Of a stretch of 58,260 bases of DNA, positions 53,359 through 58,260 are shown piece by piece (the first letter of the stretch is position 1; every line of letters begins with the position of its first letter). This stretch comes from an uncultured Bacteroidales bacterium (GTDB taxonomy: Bacteria > Bacteroidota > Bacteroidia > Bacteroidales > Bacteroidaceae). Where the stretch lies: the NCBI GenBank assembly GCA_902799655.1, contig CADCBH010000019.1, positions 1 to 58,260 on the forward strand. The letters are read 5' to 3'. Position numbers and translations under genes: made by a program. Below the pieces are notes generated by a model. It saw nothing but the letters and a program-made list of their open reading frames with translations, was not told the origin of the DNA and did not search any database.

Positions 53359-54053
53359 CCATTAGAACAGTATCGTTCGAATACTTCGCGGTAGGCATCG
53401 GTGACGCGGATAATCTCCTCACCGATATAGACGCAGAGGTTACGGTCAACCGTTCTTATCTTGTCTAATCGGACAATGTAGGAACGGTTGATGCGCATAA
53501 AGACATCAGCTGGTAGCACGTCCTCCACTGCTTTCATCGTCATGTGAGTTGTCAGGGGTACTCGCTCCCCTTCGATATGGAAACGGACATAGTCTTTCAT
53601 ACCTTCCACATATAGTATCTTGTCGAAGTTTACCTGACGCAGTTCGCCATCAACGCGGAGAAACATCGAGGTCTTTGAGGGTGTGCTGCTATGCGAGAAC
53701 CATTGTTCGGCCTTCTCAACGGCAGCGATGAACTTGTTGTAGCGGATGGGCTTCAAGAGAAAGTCGATAGCGCTGACTTCATAGCTTTCGAAGGCATACT
53801 CCTTAAAAGCGGTGGTGAAGATAACCTTCGTACCCTCAGGGAGCATATGAGAGAGTTCCATTCCATTCATATCGGGCATCTGGATGTCCATGAATGCCAA
53901 CTGTACAGGGTGATGGCGTAACCAACTCAGGGCTTCTACACTATCGGTAAACGAATGCTCCAATTGCAGCTGGGGCGTCTTTTGGACGAAAGACTCCAGC
54001 AACTTGACAGCCAGTGGCTCATCGTCGACAATGATGCAGGTGATAGGTGTCAT
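53343..54053 (-). CDS. LytTR-family response regulator
   Basis: A 236-residue protein: a receiver domain (IIVDDEPLAVKLL, phospho-acceptor Asp in FMDIQMPD near 56, conserved KPI) and a C-terminal LytTR DNA-binding domain (VEGMKDYVRFHI, RINRSYIVRLDKI). It overlaps the LytS-type kinase gene by four bases and forms its two-component partner. Confidence 0.94.
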   Translation of the reverse strand: MTPITCIIVDDEPLAVKLLESFVQKTPQLQLEHSFTDSVEALSWLRHHPVQLAFMDIQMPDMNGMELSHMLPEGTKVIFTTAFKEYAFESYEVSAIDFLLKPIRYNKFIAAVEKAEQWFSHSSTPSKTSMFLRVDGELRQVNFDKILYVEGMKDYVRFHIEGERVPLTTHMTMKAVEDVLPADVFMRINRSYIVRLDKIRTVDRNLCVYIGEEIIRVTDAYREVFERYCSNGYSGS

Positions 54054-55096
54054 AGCTGAATAGTGATGATAATCTTATAGATGTTGTCTTCGAGGGTTTG
54101 CTCCCACGTATAGTGGTCCTTGTAGATAAGGTCCAGGCGGCGACGCGTATTCTCAAGACCTATTCCTGAACCGCTGCGATCTGTGTCGCTTTTGGGGAAG
54201 TTGGTGTTCTTGCATATAAAAGTAAGCTGATGTTCATCAGTGGTAAGTGTGATGTCGATGCGTGAGTCGCGATTGCTGCTGACTCCATGCTTGAAGGCAT
54301 TCTCGATAAGCGAGATAAACAATAACGGTGCGACAGCCAGTTGATTATTAATTGTTGACAGTTGGCAGTTGACAATGGTCTTGTCGTTGCAGCGCAGCTT
54401 CATCAGTTCTACATAGTTGCGCATAAATTCCATTTCACCCTGCAGGGGTACGGTGTTCTTGTTGGTCTCGTACATCGCATAGCGCAATAAATCGCTTAAC
54501 TGGGCGATGGCATCTTGTGCTTTGTCAGCATCTATCTGTACGAGACTCGAGATGTTGTTGAGGGTGTTAAAGAGAAAATGGGGATTAATCTGATTTTTCA
54601 GCCATGCCAGTTCAGCCTCTGTATTCTTGGCTTTCTCTTCTTTCAGCTGCTGACGAATCTGACGCGTTCGGATGAAATGGCGAATACCGATGGCGACAGC
54701 CGCTATCACAAAGTTAAGCACCAGGAATACCGTGAATCCTCCGAAGAAGCCAATCCACATGTTGGCATCCATCGCTGGCATGTTGGGGATGGTATTCCTG
54801 TGAAGATATAGTATGAAGAACTGCGAATTGAGTCCCAGAATCAAGACGAGGTTAGTGAGCACAAATAACCAGTGACGCCGTTTAAAGAAGAGGTAAGGGC
54901 CAAGCAAATAGAAGTTAGCGAAGTAGACAACCAATGGAGATTGAAACAATCCCCATATCACGTAGAATGATGTCCGGGTGGCTTTCATATCCTGGGTGCT
55001 CAGGAACGTGGCCAGTGGCAGTGAGAACAGTATTACTGTCCAAACTGCCACTTGTGCTACAAACAGCCAGATGTCTTTTTTCTGTATTTTCATCAT
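54050..55096 (-). CDS. LytS-type sensor histidine kinase
   Basis: A 348-residue protein: four membrane helices in the first ~140 residues, then the His_kinase motif QINPHFLFNTLNNI with the phospho-His near residue 178 and a HATPase (ENAFKHGVSS, SGIGLENTRRRL). A segment NCQLSTINNQL near residue 245 is encoded by a CAGTTGACA-type filler repeat (54338-54378), an unusual insertion. It signals to the response regulator encoded directly downstream. The stimulus is unknown. Confidence 0.92.
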   Translation of the reverse strand: MMKIQKKDIWLFVAQVAVWTVILFSLPLATFLSTQDMKATRTSFYVIWGLFQSPLVVYFANFYLLGPYLFFKRRHWLFVLTNLVLILGLNSQFFILYLHRNTIPNMPAMDANMWIGFFGGFTVFLVLNFVIAAVAIGIRHFIRTRQIRQQLKEEKAKNTEAELAWLKNQINPHFLFNTLNNISSLVQIDADKAQDAIAQLSDLLRYAMYETNKNTVPLQGEMEFMRNYVELMKLRCNDKTIVNCQLSTINNQLAVAPLLFISLIENAFKHGVSSNRDSRIDITLTTDEHQLTFICKNTNFPKSDTDRSGSGIGLENTRRRLDLIYKDHYTWEQTLEDNIYKIIITIQL

Positions 55097-55135
55097 ACGA
55101 CTGCAAAGATAGGAATTCTTTCTGGAATATCCAAA

Positions 55136-57616
55136 TTATTGTTGTACATCTCCAATACTATTGATCATCTCACCCTGCGACTGCTGCTCGATGAAGTCGT
55201 TTTGTACACGGCTGACACGCTGCTTGGAAGCCATCTTTGAGTTTCCGAAAGTATAGCTGACAGTGAAGCTGACACCGTAGATGGGCACCTTGACCTTGGT
55301 ATGGCTGGTGAAATCCTTGCCACGACTGTTGCTCTCAATCATGATGCTGCCGCCTTCGTTGAGACCGGTCAGTGCTGAGAGACTCAGGTTAAGCTTATCC
55401 TTCAGCAGCGACTTTGAGATACTGGCGGTCAAGAGATTGAATCCGCCACTCCAACCCTGCAGGGTATAACTCTTGGTTGAGGCAATGGCAAAGGCACTGA
55501 GCTTCAAGTTCCAAGGGAGTGTCTGTTGCAGGCCCCCCATGATGTTGGCAGTCCATCCATTGTTGCTCTGGCCGAGAGCATTGCTACTCAGGTCGACATA
55601 ATTGACGGCACCGTTCATAAACAGACGAGTATTCTTCGTCAACAGGTAGTTCACATAGGCGCTCAGACCCGTCTGATGGCTCTTGACAATATTGCCGTAT
55701 GTGGTGTTCAAGAGGTTGTTGCTGTCATAGAAGCTATATTGTGAGATGCCATTGTCCGTGAAGTTGTAGTGAACGTTGATGTTGGCCATCAACTTCGTGG
55801 TGAACATATTGTAAACCAGTGAAATGTTATGGGCCTTCTCGACATCAAGGTCTGGATTACCGTAAGACAAAGCGATGGGGTTGGTCTTGTCAACGTAGGG
55901 ATTGAGGTATGAGATACCAGGACGTGAGATGCGCATGTTATAGGTCAGACCCAGATTGCTGCCCGTACCAAGATTGTATTGGAGACTGGCGGTGGGGACG
56001 AGGCTACCATAGCTGGTCTTGAAGTCCTCGCCATTGCCAACCTTATAATCTACTTCCTGCCATGTGAATTCGTAGCGGACACCAGCTTTGGCGCCAAACT
56101 TATTCCATTTGCCAGTATATTCTCCATATCCGGCCAGAATGGTATTCTTGTATTCATACTCGCTGCTGGTCTTGGGGTCGAAGACATCTTTCAGATAGTA
56201 TTTAGAGTCGGAGGTGGCATCGTGCAACTGGAGCTTGCTGCCTATAGCCAGGCTTTGTCCTGTAGCAATGGGCATCGTATAGTCCACTTGGAAAATGTGG
56301 TTGGTGGTCTTGTCTTTATTCTCAGAATATCTGTTTGTCAGATCGATAACGGTTGAATTGGTGCTGAAATTGTTCGTCATCTCTGTGGTGGCAGGACTAT
56401 AGTTCAACTGATAGGTGAGGGCCAGCGAGTGGGTGTGCTCCTTGTTGAAGAAACGCTGATAGTCCAAGCTTCCATTAAAGGAGGTGCGAGAGTTCTTCAT
56501 GTCGGTTGTGCTGCCATAGTTGAATCCGCCACCGTAGGGGGCACCAGCCATGGTTGTCCATGTGGTTCCGTTGCTCTTCATCGACATGCTGTTGATAGAT
56601 GCTGTCGCATTCAACATGCTCATGTCGTCAATCTGATACCCGAGGGTCAGACTACCCATGGTGAACGGCGTCTTGACATTATTTTCTGAAGTCAGTACCT
56701 GCGAGGTTCCGTTATCCTGGATTTGTTCCATCGTGGTCGTGGTGTTTCCAGGCGTATTATAGCTCGTCATCACGTTAGCACTGTAGGATAGCTTACCCTG
56801 CTGCCCGCTCAGAAAAGCGCTGCCACCCAACTGACGGTTACCGGCAGTGGCGCGAATGCTACCATTGTAGCCGTTCATGCTTTGGGCTGCCTGAGGATTC
56901 TGCTTGTTCATGACGATGTTCAGCACTCCTGCAGCTCCTTCTGCATCATACTTGGCACCAGGATTGGTAACAACCTCAATGCTCTTCACAGCACTGGCTG
57001 GCATGCTCTTGAATACCATCGAAGGATTTGAAGAGAACATCACGTTGGGAAGTCCATCGACATAGACCTTAAACGACGAGGAACCGTTGACACTGATATT
57101 GTCCTGACCATCTACCGTGACCATAGGAACCTTGCGCAACATGTCGAGTACGGTATATGTCTTGGAATCTTCATCCTCGGCTACATTGTAGCTCATCTTG
57201 TCAACCTCCATCTTCACAAGGGGCTTCTGGGCTACCACCTCTACGCCTTTCAGCATCGTCTCTCCATCCTTGATGTATATAGTGCCAAGATTGACGGGTG
57301 TCTCTTTGCCCAGTTCTACAGTCTTGGAGACATCTTCCTTGCCAATACTGCTGAACACAATGTCGAAACGCCCCTTACCCTTTACTTCCTGAGAGAACTT
57401 ACCGTTCTCGTCAGTCAGAAACATTGCGACAGGCTTGCTATGCTTGCCTTCTTTGAAGATACGAACGGTGGCAAACGGTTCACCTTCTTTAAGGTTCTCG
57501 TCCATCAGCACGCCTGTTACGGTGGTCTTCTGAGCCATTACTACAGCTGAGATGGTCAGCATCATTGTCACGAGAAATACTCTGAGTTGTTTCATCTGTT
57601 TCATAATTCTTTGCAT
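55136..57616 (-). CDS. TonB-dependent outer-membrane receptor (OMP_b-brl_2 type)
   Basis: An 826-residue outer-membrane protein. After a signal peptide (LRVFLVTMMLTISAVVMAQ) comes a carboxypeptidase-regulatory-like domain (KTTVTGVLMDENLKEGEPFATVRIF), a plug (MLRKVPMVTVDGQDNISVNG ... KVYVDGLPN), and a beta-barrel of the outer_membrane_beta-barrel family. It ends near QRVSRVQNDFIEQQSQG rather than with an aromatic strand. The ligand is unknown. The start could also be the ATG at 57604 or 57595. The minus-strand -7 box is at 57636-57643. Confidence 0.9.
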   Translation of the reverse strand: MQRIMKQMKQLRVFLVTMMLTISAVVMAQKTTVTGVLMDENLKEGEPFATVRIFKEGKHSKPVAMFLTDENGKFSQEVKGKGRFDIVFSSIGKEDVSKTVELGKETPVNLGTIYIKDGETMLKGVEVVAQKPLVKMEVDKMSYNVAEDEDSKTYTVLDMLRKVPMVTVDGQDNISVNGSSSFKVYVDGLPNVMFSSNPSMVFKSMPASAVKSIEVVTNPGAKYDAEGAAGVLNIVMNKQNPQAAQSMNGYNGSIRATAGNRQLGGSAFLSGQQGKLSYSANVMTSYNTPGNTTTTMEQIQDNGTSQVLTSENNVKTPFTMGSLTLGYQIDDMSMLNATASINSMSMKSNGTTWTTMAGAPYGGGFNYGSTTDMKNSRTSFNGSLDYQRFFNKEHTHSLALTYQLNYSPATTEMTNNFSTNSTVIDLTNRYSENKDKTTNHIFQVDYTMPIATGQSLAIGSKLQLHDATSDSKYYLKDVFDPKTSSEYEYKNTILAGYGEYTGKWNKFGAKAGVRYEFTWQEVDYKVGNGEDFKTSYGSLVPTASLQYNLGTGSNLGLTYNMRISRPGISYLNPYVDKTNPIALSYGNPDLDVEKAHNISLVYNMFTTKLMANINVHYNFTDNGISQYSFYDSNNLLNTTYGNIVKSHQTGLSAYVNYLLTKNTRLFMNGAVNYVDLSSNALGQSNNGWTANIMGGLQQTLPWNLKLSAFAIASTKSYTLQGWSGGFNLLTASISKSLLKDKLNLSLSALTGLNEGGSIMIESNSRGKDFTSHTKVKVPIYGVSFTVSYTFGNSKMASKQRVSRVQNDFIEQQSQGEMINSIGDVQQ

Positions 57617-57635
57617 TTTGTTTTTATTTCTGACG

Positions 57636-57643
57636 CAAAGGTA
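57636..57643 (-). promoter_or_regulatory. -7 box of the TonB-dependent receptor gene
   Basis: Minus-strand TACCTTTG, about 20 bases from the first in-frame ATG at 57616. Confidence 0.6.
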
Positions 57644-57753
57644 TGATAAATCATGATACTATCAAAACCACTTTCGACCAAATACCCCCTGTCTTTCGAC
57701 GAGTTCCGTCTATTTGTTTAAAGCTCGGAGTTGATAGTTTAAAGTTTTTTTAG

Positions 57754-57761
57754 TACCTTTG
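57754..57761 (+). promoter_or_regulatory. -7 box of mutY
   Basis: TACCTTTG, 9 bases before the ATG at 57770, predicting a near-leaderless mRNA. Confidence 0.6.
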
Positions 57762-57769
57762 CAGGCGCA

Positions 57770-58260
57770 ATGAGTTTTACGACAACGATACTTGAATGGT
57801 TTAAGGAGAACGGACGGACGCTTCCCTGGAGGGAAACAAGTGATCCGTATGCTATCTGGTTGTCGGAAATCATCCTTCAGCAGACACAAGTGAAACAGGG
57901 GAAGGCATATTGGGAACGCTTTATCGTACGTTGGCCTACAGTAGAGGCCTTGGCCAATGCCACGGAGGATGAAGTGTTGCGCGAATGGCAGGGACTGGGC
58001 TATTACAGTCGTGCCCGCAACCTACATACGGCTGCCAAGCAAGTGGTTGCACTTGGCGGTTTTCCCACCACGATAGAGGGTATTAAGTCCCTCAAAGGTG
58101 TAGGCGACTATACAGCAGCAGCCATCGGCAGCATCGCCTTCGACCTGCCGGCAGCAGTGGTTGACGGCAATGTCTATCGCGTGCTGGCTCGTCACTATGG
58201 CATCTCTACGCCCATCAATAGCACAGAAGGCAAAAAACTGTTTGCTGCTCTCGCCCAAGA
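57770..58260 (+). CDS. mutY: A/G-specific adenine glycosylase (partial)
   Basis: The first ~163 residues of MutY, running off the window end. Visible are WREtSDPYAIWLSEIILQQT (catalytic Glu and helical region), the helix-hairpin-helix LKGVGDYTAAAIGSIAF, and the catalytic Asp in AAVVDGNVYRVLAR. It removes A paired with 8-oxoG. The iron-sulphur and C-terminal domains lie outside. Confidence 0.93.
   Translation, partial: MSFTTTILEWFKENGRTLPWRETSDPYAIWLSEIILQQTQVKQGKAYWERFIVRWPTVEALANATEDEVLREWQGLGYYSRARNLHTAAKQVVALGGFPTTIEGIKSLKGVGDYTAAAIGSIAFDLPAAVVDGNVYRVLARHYGISTPINSTEGKKLFAALAQ

Overview
The window looks like chromosomal DNA of a Prevotella/Segatella-type member of the Bacteroidales. Three things point there. 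Gene after gene is preceded by the Bacteroidetes -7 promoter box (TAnnTTTG). The repertoire includes a PorE-like type IX secretion lipoprotein, a TonB-dependent receptor of the OMP_b-brl_2 type, DUF2807/PspC/ECF-sigma and DUF3822 genes, and a secreted nuclease-fold protein with a short sorting-like C-terminal tail. The housekeeping proteins (IlvE, TrmB, XseAB, ThyA, FolA, DnaG, TopB, NadB, MutY) also read as Bacteroidales proteins. No rRNA, convincing tRNA or CRISPR array was found.

Layout. 1-4.9 kb is accessory DNA: a pair of direct repeats resembling an IS end, a multi-hairpin RNA gene with its own promoter and terminator, a WYL regulator plus a DUF2779 (Cas4-like nuclease + DEDD exonuclease) two-gene operon, and a KilA-N gene. 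4.9-35.4 kb is mostly core genome: trmB, ilvE, xseBA, a subtilase, a MATE pump, a cytidylate-kinase-like gene, rfbB, purT, an ExbB/ExbD operon with a hidden 42-residue membrane peptide, folA-thyA-rsmF-like, a DUF2807-DUF6249-like-PspC-sigma-DUF5056 operon, porE-like, topB, dnaG, cls, rsmD and DUF3822. The last is translationally coupled to a hidden 28-residue membrane peptide.

35.4-45.3 kb is a clearly more A+T-rich accessory island. Its core is a six-gene, mostly overlapping operon (35873-42557): XRE regulator, DUF1848 protein, a 1256-residue methyltransferase-like/Sel1/LRR_5 fusion, a small radical SAM enzyme, an 86-residue Cys-rich protein, and a DUF6602-like PD-(D/E)XK nuclease. This is my main candidate for an undescribed system. 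It is followed by a frameshifted secreted-protein gene, a small membrane protein, a RhuM-family gene broken by a short deletion, and about 850 bases packed with palindromes and repeats.

45.4-58.3 kb returns to core genes: an electron-transfer-flavoprotein/acyl-CoA dehydrogenase operon, nadB, a PBP4-type carboxypeptidase, a LytS/LytTR two-component pair, a TonB-dependent outer membrane receptor, and the start of mutY, which runs off the window. The etf operon is unusual. etfA has no visible start codon because a GAAGTTAA-type repeat block sits where its first codons should be. A four-helix-bundle (23S IVS-type) gene enclosed by an inverted repeat made of the same motif lies between etfA and the dehydrogenase gene.

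A theme across the window is that short intergenic filler repeats also appear inside coding sequences (rsmF-like, topB, rsmD, etfB, histidine kinase), where they encode linkers. Several promoters sit so close to their ATG that the mRNAs should be leaderless or nearly so.
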